Source of the DNA: Pseudozyma flocculosa PF-1
Taxonomy: Eukaryota; Basidiomycota; Ustilaginomycetes; Ustilaginales; Ustilaginaceae
Length of the DNA stretch: 63,691 nucleotides
Direction of reading: 5' to 3'
NCBI RefSeq assembly: GCF_000417875.1
Contig: NW_006920870.1
Coordinates: 1,288,817 to 1,352,507, forward strand
Shown here: positions 31,890 through 40,873 of the stretch, piece after piece
Layout: each line of letters starts with the position of its first letter
How positions within the stretch are numbered: position 1 is the stretch's first letter
The notes under the pieces: model-generated
Told to the model about the DNA's origin: nothing
The model's input: the letters and a program-made list of their open reading frames with translations, nothing else
Databases searched by the model: none
Made by a program: the position numbers and the translations under genes

Positions 31890-32984
31890 TCAGCGACCCG
31901 GTAGATGACTGGCCAGCCGCTCGACAAAGCCCGGTTTGGGTGGCTGCTCGGTCTCGGCGGCCGGCCTGTGCGCCACGCCTGCGCCGTTGGGCCGTTCGTA
32001 GGTCTGCCTGTCGTGCAGCGTGTCCTCCTCGGCCGAGCTCCGCGGCGTCTCGTCGACCTGGGCGAGCCTGCTTCCTTCCGAGGCTCGCACCCGAGATCCG
32101 CTCCGATTCGGCGAGTCGTTGCCGTTGGCACGAGGTTCGCGCGATCGAGATCGAGAGAGGGACCGCAGCATCTGAAAAGGGGCATGGGAGGGAAGATCAA
32201 GGGGACCGTACACGTCAAAATCCAATTAAAGTCAGCCGGTGGATGATCCATGGACCTCTTCACGCCTGCGCCTGCGCCTGCGAAGAAGAGGAGCGAGCAG
32301 GGGGCAGACGTGCGCCATTCAGCGGCCATCGCAACAAGGGGACCGCCAGCCATTGCGCTCGGTCCGCCTTACGACCCGGCCTCGTCTTGCCCGCCTCGAT
32401 GCTGCAGCCCCTCGATCATCGGACTACTTACGCCGCGGACGCCTCCGACCTCTGGACCAGCGGCACCGTTGCGGCCACGGCCGCGCTCGGCCTCCGAATC
32501 GGTCGATGCGATGTTGCCTGCGCCTCCTCGGCCGGTCGAGTGCGGGACCTTCTTCTCCTGCTGGCGGTAGTCTTCCTGGAGCTTCTCCTCGCGCGCCTGG
32601 GCCTCCTCTGCCCTCTTGCGGTCGAGCGGGTCGCGCGAAGGCGATCGCACGTTGCCTGCTCCACCACGTCCGCTGTGGGTGATGTGAGGTGCCTGGGCGT
32701 GAGCGGCGGTAGCGGCGGGGATCTCGTTGGCCCCGCGGTCGCGCGAGCGCGAGGGAGATCGGATGATCTGAGAGGGCGCAGGACAGAGTGTCGGTTGGTT
32801 GTCAGCGGCGGCGCTCGCGACCCGGCCAATCCGCACCCTCTCCCCAATCATCGAGTGGGGCAGTGCTGCTGCTGCTACTACTCACGTTGCCTGCGCCGCC
32901 TCGTCCCGTGGCGATAAAGGGGTCGCGACCTCGCTCGTCGCCGGTGTTCTCCCGCTGCGAGTGGTGTCCGAAGCCAAGCGGCAT
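31890..32984 (-). CDS. SHGRGGAGN-repeat (DUF3602) protein
   Basis: Exons 32984-32886, 32767-32432 and 32171-31890 give 238 residues. The repeat core GRGGAGN occurs three times: at residues 27-33, after HITHS, and after KVPHST. In the first exon it falls exactly at the exon end. Between repeats are Arg/Ser stretches (IIRSPSRSRDRG, NVRSPSRDPLDRKR) and a charged helix. The last exon is Arg/Ser-rich and ends GFVERLASHLPGR. Proteins with several such repeats are widespread in fungi and of unknown function; many lie near or in stress-induced gene sets, which is family knowledge rather than something seen here. No signal peptide or membrane segment is visible. The start MPLGFGHHSQ is the first ATG in frame. 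Confidence 0.85.
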
Positions 32985-35414
32985 GGCGAACGACGAATCG
33001 AGCGACGAGGTTTCAAATCAGCCTTGCAGTGGCGGTGCCGTAGCACGAGAGTTGTCGGAGCAGTTCCGAGTCGGGCTGAATGGCAAGGTGCTGGCTAGCG
33101 GATGAGCCGGTCTGCGTCGGTGGCGGTCCCGGCTTGGTGAGGAATGTCGGTCGGGAAGCTGATGGTGTTGGGATCAGAGTGGCGAGAGATGACCAGGCAG
33201 AAATAGTGGTGGTGGTTGACAGAAAAGATCGACCGTTGAATGGTGGGCTGATGATGATGGCGCAGTAGTTAGTGGGGGTGCGATGGCGGCGAGCGAAGTT
33301 AGGCTTGGCGACCAGCTGCGACGGGGTGGAGAGTCGAAGATAAGGCTCTCAGGCGGCAGGTCAAAGGCGGGCGAGGAAGCACGAGCTCGGCAGCGGGGAG
33401 CTGTCCACGCCAAGCAACCCCCCCAAGCAGAATTACGAGGTCTCGCGCCTCTTCCTCGTGCTTGTTGCTGGCTGGCCCAGCCGGCCTTGCCCTCAGCCTG
33501 CCTGCCTGCCTGCCCCTCTGGCCAGGCCATGCGCTCTTCCCTGCCGGCCCGCCCCCTGTGCCTCTATCTGTTTCTGAACAGCGAGCGGTGCCAAGACCGC
33601 TTCTGAAGTCGAGCGGCTCGGTCCCTGCTCGACAGGCTGGTCCTAGTCGGCATGCTGCTTGTGGGGCGTGCCGCCAGATCGACCCCACAAACTGAACTCG
33701 TCCAGAGAGAGTCTTAGTGGGTCGATCGCGCAGGTCGCCCCGCGCTCAGGACGCTGGCTGCAGTCAACCTCGGCCTGGCGAAGATGAAGTGCAGCAGGCG
33801 GGTCGGTGGACGTGCGAGCGTCCACCACAAATCGGCTGGCTGGCAGGCTCCTCGCCTTCATGGCAACCCCCTCCGTGTCGTTCCGGACCAACAGGGCGGA
33901 GCACGCCGACGCCGTCGTGCGTACCATTCCCTCGACCCGCTCAGATCACGCTCTATCTGTGCGCAGCCGGCGCTATCCGCCTCTCAGATCCATGCTGCTG
34001 TCCCGAGATGGTGCCTGAGAAGCGATTCAAGCAGCGACCGTAGACACGAGGTCGCTGGCGCTGGCTCGGTTGGTCCAGCGGAGCATGCTGGTTACTGTGG
34101 CGTCAGGTCCTTGGCCTGGCCCTGCCCGGGTAGCGAGATCGAATGGCCGCCATGATCAGCTGGATATCTCGAAGCAGCGTGCATGCTGAGGCAGAGTAGG
34201 ATGATGGCGAGCGGGGGGGCGAAAGGTCGCAGCTGGTCGTGAACAGGCCTCGATGCCGTAGGGTACCACCGTATCTCGAACGGCCTGCCCCGCTGTCTGG
34301 ACTTTCCCGCCTCTCGCCTGCGACGTCGGGCCATGCCGAAAGATAAGAGATAAGGGGAGCTAGAGATGGCCGTCCCCGCGCCTCTGCCCCTCGTCGCGGG
34401 CGCAGCAGCTGGCGCCCATGCCATCCGAGCCGCCCCCGCCTGTCCCCCCTCCGCACCGGCCTCTCTTCTATCTGCCACGACCGACCCAGTCTGCTCTTAT
34501 CGGGCGTCGTTCGCGTCCCATGGCAAAGGGCGAAGACATCGACTTTTGCTATCTCGAGCGAATCACACGCCGCACATCGCCAAGCCCGTCGTTGATAAGG
34601 CTCGCCGTTGCCGTCGTTGTCGTCGTCATGGCGACGATTGTTACGATGCCGGGCGCTTCTCTGGCGACAACTACCATCGCTGAGCTTGCCAGGTCCTCTC
34701 GGGAGAGTCGGAGCGTCGCTGTCATCGCAGTTCAACGCAGCCTTAAAACAAGCAGATGAAGCGACTCTACTCTCACCACGTGAGCCATGTCAGGCCTTGG
34801 CAGACCGTCGACCGCGATTCAAGCCATTGCAGACGAAGATCGACCGGGCCGAACAGGGCTCGCAGCCGACAGACAAGCTTACAAGGCGTCCGAGAGAAGC
34901 CGAGGCAGCGTCGCGGCCGTCGTTGGGCCGTCACAGCACGGGCACAACAGGGTCGTCGTCTGTGAGCGAAGCAGTTCATGGCTCGGCATACGGTCTGTTC
35001 TCTGTGGCATGGAGTCGACGCGATATCATCAAGAGGGCAGGAAAGAGACGAGGGAAGGGGAGGGCAGGGAGGGCAGGGAGGGAGCGAGGGGTCAAGGTGG
35101 AAGGAGGCGGCCGCCTGCCGTCCTCCTACTCGGCGGGGCGCGGCCTTCGGAACCGACGACTCCACTTTTCCGCCGACGAGATTTTTGGACTGGCGAGAAG
35201 GGTCGGGCCTTTGGTGGCCCTGGTTGCCAGCCTCCTCGCCCTCTCCGCCCAACCTCGTTGCCCTCCCGCATCATCGTCCTCTCCAGCCGAATCCCGCCGC
35301 ACCGACCACACGATCTCGACAGACGTTTGAGCCCTCATCCTCCCACGCCGCTGTCCAGCTGCTCTCGCATCGTCCTTCATTCTCCGGCACGACCTCGAAT
35401 AGAACGACGACAAG
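32985..35414. promoter_or_regulatory. Divergent intergenic region between DUF3602 gene and RRP45
   Basis: 2.4 kb with a CTGCCTGCCTGCC run at about 33495, a GGGAGGGCAGG run at about 35060, and otherwise unstructured GC-rich sequence. No family signature was found in any frame. Confidence 0.45.
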
Positions 35415-36595
35415 ATGCCGCCCGGTCAGCTGCTCGAACCGTCGTTGACCGAGTCGACGTTCGTCGCGGCCGCACTAGCCAGCGGCCTCCGCACCGATGG
35501 CAGGTCCTTCAACCAGTCGCGCGACATCTCGATCAAGTTTGGCGAGGAACTTGGCAGCTGTTCGGTTGCCATCCAGGGGACAAGGTGAGTTGCAGCACCA
35601 GATCAGCGGCACCGATGGCAGACCCGCCGCCGTCCATCTCTCTCGCTCTCTCTGTTTGAAGAGCTGCGCATGGGACCTGAAGCGGGCTGACACTGTATCC
35701 ATCCTTTCCATTCTGCCACAGAGTCCAGACGTCGGTTCGAGCCACGCTAGTGCCGCCGCGGTCAGACCGGCCATACGAGGGCTTCCTACAACTGACCACG
35801 GACATCTCACCAATGGCGGGCACCGAGTACGACACGTCGGGCGGCGCCACATCGTCGGCGCGCAACCGCGAGATCCTCTTTGACCGCCTTCTCGAAAAGG
35901 CCATCCGGCGCACCGAGGCGCTGGACCGCGAGTCGCTCTGCGTGATAGCGGGCGAGCAGGTCTTCCAGATCCACCTCACCATCCACCTCCTGTCCGACTG
36001 CGGCGCCGCGCTCGACGCCGCCGTGCTCTGCTCCATGCTCTCGCTACGCCACTTCCGTCGGCCGGATTTCACCATCGAGGACGGCAAGGTCACGCTGTAC
36101 GGCGAGGACGAGAGGGTCGGCGTCCCCCTCGCCATCCACCACACGCCGCTCTGCGTGAGCTTCGCCATCTTTGAGATCCAGAGTCAGGAGGCAAAGATGG
36201 ACGAGCACTACGACGACGATGACGTGAGGCGGGAAGAGGAGAGGGACGAGGAGGAGCAGGACGCCCTTGCGCCGTCCCGGGACGAGGCCGACGACCCCAC
36301 TTCCCGGCCCAAGCCCTCGTCGAATGCAGCGACGATAGCGGCGAGCGCCGACAGGACGGTGGCGCTCTTGGATCCGAGCCAGCTCGAGGAGACGCTGTGC
36401 GATAGCAAGCTCGTCCTCGTCCTCAACGCCCAGCGCGAAATCTGCGTGCTGGATAAGGCCGGCGGTGCTCCGCTCGACGCCGACAAGCTGCTGGAGACCC
36501 TCAAGGCCGGCCTGCTCAGGGTCAAGGAGCTCAGCGAGAGGGTAGAGGCGGAGCTCAAGAGGGATCGGGAGGTCAGGATTGTAGAGGTCGTCTAG
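35415..36595 (+). CDS. RRP45: Exosome core subunit Rrp45 (RNase PH fold)
   Basis: Exons 35415-35584 and 35722-36595 give 347 residues. The conserved opening is GLRTDGRSFNQSRDISIKFG, then SCSVAIQGT and VQTSVRATLVPPR. The RNase PH body carries NREILFDRLLEKAIRRTEALDRESLCVIAGEQVFQIHL, LSDCGAALDAAVLCSMLSLRHFRRPDF and HHTPLCVSFAIF. This pattern is Rrp45 (human EXOSC9), a non-catalytic ring subunit of the RNA exosome in nucleus and cytoplasm. Downstream is an acidic insert (DEHYDDDDVRREEERDEEEQ) and a closing stretch with LVLVLNAQREICVLDKAGG. The start MPPGQLLEPSLTE has an A at -3. The stop is 84 bases from the stop of the convergent S1 nuclease gene. Confidence 0.92.
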
Positions 36596-36679
36596 CGCGG
36601 GGCGAATGCAAGCACACGAGTCACCAGATTTCACATTGCCATCGCACATCGATGATGGTGATCCAGGGATCGCGGCACA

Positions 36680-37873
36680 TCACGAGCGGCCCTCGTCAAG
36701 CCAGTCGACCGGCATGATGCCTCCAACAGCTCGAGTCGCCTCGTCGAGGAGGAGCGTGTTGAGCACGGCAGCGAGCCTCACGCCGGCCTTTGCCAGCTGG
36801 CGCTGGATGACCTTGTCAGCGTCGATGCGCCCCAGGTACTCGGGCGTGTCGAGCTCAGGCAGCGGTAGGCGCGGCGGAGGCGGCGACGGCGGATGCTCCG
36901 GCACGCCGCCTTCGAGATCGTCAGACGGCGGTTCCCACTCTGGCACCGGGTGGGCAAATGCGTACTCGCACACGAGCGGGTGCATCGGCTTGGTCCAGTA
37001 GTAGGGGCAGATGGGCAGGTCGGTGTCATCGACGGCCGATGGGTCCTGGTCGTTGAAGACCGATTGGCCGGTCTGCTGGACGACGAGGCCTCTGCCGGCT
37101 TCGGTGCCGCAGCTGGGCCACTCTGGCGCTTCATTGGTGAACCAGCCGAGCGGCTCTTGGCCCTTGATGGCGGGCTGCCCGAGACCTTCCTTGAGGATCC
37201 AGCGGATATAGGGGTCGTAGACGTCGCCGCGGAGGCCGCTCTCGATGCGCGGCGAAGGGAGCCTGGACGTGTAGTTTGCCAGTTGGCGAACCTGCTTGTT
37301 GAGGAGAAGGCCGTCCCAGACCGAGTGGAGCTTGCTCTTTCTGCCCTCGAAATGGACCCAGATGTCGTTGCCGCCCCTGGCGCGGCCGGTGAGATGGAGC
37401 GGCTGGTGAGCATCTCCGAAGAAGTGGACGAGGAAGCGGAGGGCGAGGTCGCGCTCGTAGCCGGTCTCGGTGGTGAGGCGCTGAGTGTAATTGACCATGG
37501 CGTGAAGGATGTTGTCGTCCGAGGTCCAGCCGGCCTCGCCATAGGTGCAGTGCTGCGGCGGGTGGTCGTCGGTAGGGTTGACATAGTGCAGCTTGGAACT
37601 CCAGGGGAGGCGGAAGCGCACGTTGTCGGGCCATCCCGCCAGCACTGCGAGGTGGCAGTGCGTGTTGGGACGCCCCTGCGGGGAGGAGGGCCAGATGGAA
37701 GGGTACTGGGTGAAGTTGGGGAGGATGGAGCAGAGGTGCTGGCGTACGAGCGGGTGGAGCTGCGTCTGTGCGATGGTGGCTACGATCTGGTGGCCTGCGA
37801 GTCCCCAGCTGCGGACTGCAGAGAGGTGGCAGAGGAGCACGACGAGTGCAGTGTGGAGCGCGAGCAGACGCAT
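36680..37873 (-). CDS. Secreted S1/P1-type nuclease
   Basis: An intronless frame of 397 residues. A signal peptide (about 1-22, LVVLLCHLSAVRS) leaves Trp23 as the mature N-terminus, as required for zinc binding in this family. The other ligands are in place: WGLAGH (His28), GWPDNVR, LHYVNP, FLVHFFGDAHQPLHL and RGGNDIWVHF. ETGYERDLALRFL precedes the central motif. P1/S1 enzymes are zinc-dependent, single-strand-specific nucleases and 3'-nucleotidases, exported for nutrient gain. The C-terminal 120 residues are Pro/Asp-rich and longer than usual. The start at 37873 gives a good signal peptide. It shares an upstream region with LRR-B. Confidence 0.94.
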   Translation of the reverse strand: MRLLALHTALVVLLCHLSAVRSWGLAGHQIVATIAQTQLHPLVRQHLCSILPNFTQYPSIWPSSPQGRPNTHCHLAVLAGWPDNVRFRLPWSSKLHYVNPTDDHPPQHCTYGEAGWTSDDNILHAMVNYTQRLTTETGYERDLALRFLVHFFGDAHQPLHLTGRARGGNDIWVHFEGRKSKLHSVWDGLLLNKQVRQLANYTSRLPSPRIESGLRGDVYDPYIRWILKEGLGQPAIKGQEPLGWFTNEAPEWPSCGTEAGRGLVVQQTGQSVFNDQDPSAVDDTDLPICPYYWTKPMHPLVCEYAFAHPVPEWEPPSDDLEGGVPEHPPSPPPPRLPLPELDTPEYLGRIDADKVIQRQLAKAGVRLAAVLNTLLLDEATRAVGGIMPVDWLDEGRS

Positions 37874-38258
37874 GTCGAGCGTGAGTAGTGCGTGCAGCGA
37901 GTGCCTGAGTGTCGGATTGGCGAGGGGATGGTGGTGGCAGTTGCGGTGGCGGCGGGGTCAGTTGGCCAACGAGGGGCCGCCAGGGGATTGAGGCAGGGTG
38001 CAAAATGCAGGGTCCAACGCGGCGCCTGGGCCCGGCCCAGCTTGCTTGACTGCCTGCCTCGCACGGTGCACGCAGCCAGCCACGCATGGTCAGGCCCCCA
38101 ACCCCTCACCAGCCAAGCCTGCACCCCTCTCCTTTCTTCGGCACCACCACCTACCGCCATGCTGCAGCTCGTCGGATCTCTTTCACCGTCAGCGCGAACC
38201 AGACCAGACAAGGCCATGTGAGCGTATAAGACTGCTGCACGGCAGCGTGCCGCCCTCT
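37874..38258. promoter_or_regulatory. Bidirectional promoter of S1 nuclease and LRR-B
   Basis: 385 bases between divergent starts, with a short GCTTGACTGCCTGCC patch at about 38040 and a CCACCACC stretch near 38145. Confidence 0.45.
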
Positions 38259-40370
38259 ATGGGCTGCCACCATCATCCTATCATGCCCGCCAACGAGCCA
38301 ACCTCCAGAGGACAGCCGGCCCCACAGCCGACCAAGAGGCACATCTCCCGTTCGAGCATCGACTGCAACACCCTCTTCCAGCCTCCAAAGGACATCGACC
38401 AGCTCAACGACTTCCTGCGCAGCTCGAAATCGCATCCGGATCAATCCCTGGCAGAGCTCGTCCTCGAATGCACAGGGATATGTCAACGCACCTGGAACGC
38501 CTTCGCCGACATCCTTGCCGACGTTGCCCGAGCGCAGGTCGCACTCGACGCCCAAGCATCTCCCTCGCCGCTCTCGTCGTCGTCGCCAGGCTCGTCGCAC
38601 GTCGAAAGGCTCTGGCAGAGAGCGCGCCACGTTGCCGCCATCTCTTCCCGCGTCTCACCACCTTCGCCCAACGTCGTGCCAGACTTCAGCGAGCTGCGCT
38701 ACCTTGCTCTTGGGCAATGCCTCCTTGACGACTCCTGCCTCGCCAGCCTGGCTCGCTTCGTCGACCGATGCTACAGCCTGCGCACACTCGAGCTGCGCCG
38801 TAACCGACTCGGCCAAGACCCCGTCGCCTTTGGCGCATTCGCACGCGCCGTCGGCCTTTCGGCCATCTGCGAGCTCGACCTCAGCCTCAACTTCCTCCGA
38901 CCCAAGAGCTTCCACAACCTTCTCGATGGTCTCCAGCAAGATGGTAGCTGCCTCGAGAAGCTCAATCTCACCGCCACGCTGCACGTGCCTAACGCCACCG
39001 AACACCTGCGCCTCACTGCCTGGGGCACCGAGGCGGAAGAGGTGGCACTCGCACGTCACATCGCCGACTTCCTCTCTCCCGAATCGAAATGCCGGCGTCT
39101 GTGCTTCTTTGACCTGTCCATCAATCACTTCGGCCTCGAGGGGTGTCGGATCATCCTCGCAGCCCTGTTCGGGAGCATCTGGACGTTGCGGGACTGTCTT
39201 CCGCTTGAGTCTCTCGAGCGTCTCGCAGAGGCAGAGAGCCAGCACGACTGGGACGGGATCATCCCTCGCAGTCAGAAGAGGCCGCACTGCGCCATCGGCT
39301 GGGCATCCTTCAGCCTGCACGACAGCGATCGGCTGTTTTCCGAAGCTGCGACACGGCCACGGCAAGCCGGCGAGGGGTCCCTCCGGGCCTTCTTGAAGGC
39401 GGCGCCCGCCGAGACCAAGTCACTCGTCCTCGGCTTCCTCGAAAGGCGCATCTCTGATCGCAAGAGAAGAAGGAGCCGCATCGCTGCGAACCTCGGCGGC
39501 CCTCCACCTACAACCGAAACGTTAGAGGGCGACCCGACCCTCGGCGAAGCTGCGACCCGGGAACATCACGAGGACGACAACGAAGATGATGATGACGCCG
39601 CGCCGTACGCTCGCCAGGCAATCGCTTCAGCCGGAGGAGACCCGGAATCGTGGGAGGAAGAGTATCAACGCGCCGTCGCCATGGATTCAGGCGTACACCT
39701 AGTCAGCCTGGAGGATCTACGCTACTCTGGCCGCGATGGCTGTCGAATGCCGCACGACTTCAAGTTGCATCACGAGGCGAACCGGGTTCGAGCGGCCGCA
39801 CTAGCCGTCTTGCGGGCCGTCCGGACCCTCGGTTGCTGCGCGAGGCGTGGCGAGCACGATGCGACTTCGACGGCATTGGCGCGTTTCTGGGAGCTGCCGC
39901 CCGAGATGAAGATCTGGATCCTTCGACACCTCGACACGGACATGGTCTTGAGCGAGCGACAGTTCAGCCACGTCGTCAGCTACGCCCAGGAACGGAGCAC
40001 GATCGGATACGGCGCCCTCGACTACGATTGGAGCAGGATCCTCGTCCACTCTCCCTTGGCACCGCCATTGTCATCGTCCTCGCACGACTGCAAGACGGCG
40101 GCGGTACGGGTACGACGGCAGCGCGGCGACCTGCCCATCGCACCGTGGTCGTGGTCCGACTGCTTCCGCTACCGCTGCAAACCCATCGACTGGCCCGTGC
40201 ACCACCTCGATTCCTGCTCCGGCCCGTTTGCCCGGATCACTCCGGACCAGCTCGCCTTCCTGTATTCGACCTGCACCGACCGTCCCGACCCGCAAGCGGC
40301 ACGGAGGGTCGATGCTAGACCGGTCACCCACGCCGATGTCGATGCGGCCAGGGCGAGACGGTCTCGCTGA
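38259..40370 (+). CDS. LRR protein with F-box-like motif, paralogue B (LRR-B)
   Basis: A single exon encodes 703 residues from the ATG at 38259; an alternative ATG lies at 38283. LRR blocks are LRYLALGQCLLDDSCLASL, LRTLELRRNRLGQDPVAFGAF, ICELDLSLNFLRP and CLEKLNL. Then come SPESKCRRLCFFDLSINH, WTLRDCLPLESLERLAEAE, an acidic run, and the C-terminal third: AGGDPESWEEEY, MDSGVHLV, the F-box-like ELPPEMKIWILRHLD, LSERQFSHVVSYAQERST, APWSWSDCFRYRC and CTDRPDP. All blocks occur in the same order in the LRR-A protein (12216-14402), with identical runs such as DPVAFGAF, VLSERQF and STIGYG. The N-terminus differs and lacks the acidic head of LRR-A. Function is not known. It is convergent with MCM2. 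Confidence 0.85.
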   Translation: MGCHHHPIMPANEPTSRGQPAPQPTKRHISRSSIDCNTLFQPPKDIDQLNDFLRSSKSHPDQSLAELVLECTGICQRTWNAFADILADVARAQVALDAQASPSPLSSSSPGSSHVERLWQRARHVAAISSRVSPPSPNVVPDFSELRYLALGQCLLDDSCLASLARFVDRCYSLRTLELRRNRLGQDPVAFGAFARAVGLSAICELDLSLNFLRPKSFHNLLDGLQQDGSCLEKLNLTATLHVPNATEHLRLTAWGTEAEEVALARHIADFLSPESKCRRLCFFDLSINHFGLEGCRIILAALFGSIWTLRDCLPLESLERLAEAESQHDWDGIIPRSQKRPHCAIGWASFSLHDSDRLFSEAATRPRQAGEGSLRAFLKAAPAETKSLVLGFLERRISDRKRRRSRIAANLGGPPPTTETLEGDPTLGEAATREHHEDDNEDDDDAAPYARQAIASAGGDPESWEEEYQRAVAMDSGVHLVSLEDLRYSGRDGCRMPHDFKLHHEANRVRAAALAVLRAVRTLGCCARRGEHDATSTALARFWELPPEMKIWILRHLDTDMVLSERQFSHVVSYAQERSTIGYGALDYDWSRILVHSPLAPPLSSSSHDCKTAAVRVRRQRGDLPIAPWSWSDCFRYRCKPIDWPVHHLDSCSGPFARITPDQLAFLYSTCTDRPDPQAARRVDARPVTHADVDAARARRSR

Positions 40371-40873
40371 ACGATCGCACGGCCCTCTCTAGGCTCAATG
40401 CATCGTCATCTGTTTCCAGAAGTCTGCTGCAAGGAAGAAAGAGTAGGCAAAAAGAGGAGAAACTGCAGCACCCCGGATTCCCGCGCGGTCCCCCACCGCA
40501 GTACTGACGGAGCGACACCATGCTTAATTGCACAGATCGGACGGGATGTGGTGCTTTCATGGTTCTGTGGCCGCAGATGTTGACCCTTTTCTGTAGCAAT
40601 TTCAAGAGGAAAAGAAAGTGGATGGTCGGGAGAAAGTGGATGGTCGGGATGAATAGTCGAGTCGATGTGGCGCGCCCATATATTTTTTTCCGCCGCCCGC
40701 GCCGTCGTCGACGTCGAGGAGTTCACTAGGGTGTCCTCTGGCTCCCTCCTTTGGCAAAATAGATCGAGCATTCGGAAAAAAATGGGACCCGAGACGTGAC
40801 GAGATACAAATACAAGATTCCTAACGATCCCTGGGTGACGCTACCGAGAGAGACAGCACGGCTCCCGGCGCGT
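40371..40873. other. 3' intergenic region between LRR-B and MCM2
   Basis: 500 bases between convergent stops. It is more AT-rich than most of the window, with T- and A-runs (a TATATTTTTTT stretch at about 40678, and A-runs near 40775) that may serve 3' end formation. It holds an exact 18-base tandem duplication. Confidence 0.5.
40613..40648. repeat. Exact 18-bp tandem duplication
   Basis: The unit AGAAAGTGGATGGTCGGG occurs twice with no spacer (40613-40630 and 40631-40648). Confidence 0.97.

Noticed and set aside
34050..34120. tRNA-like A-box sequence (TTGGTCCAGCGG)
   Set aside because: No matching B box, acceptor stem or T arm follows.
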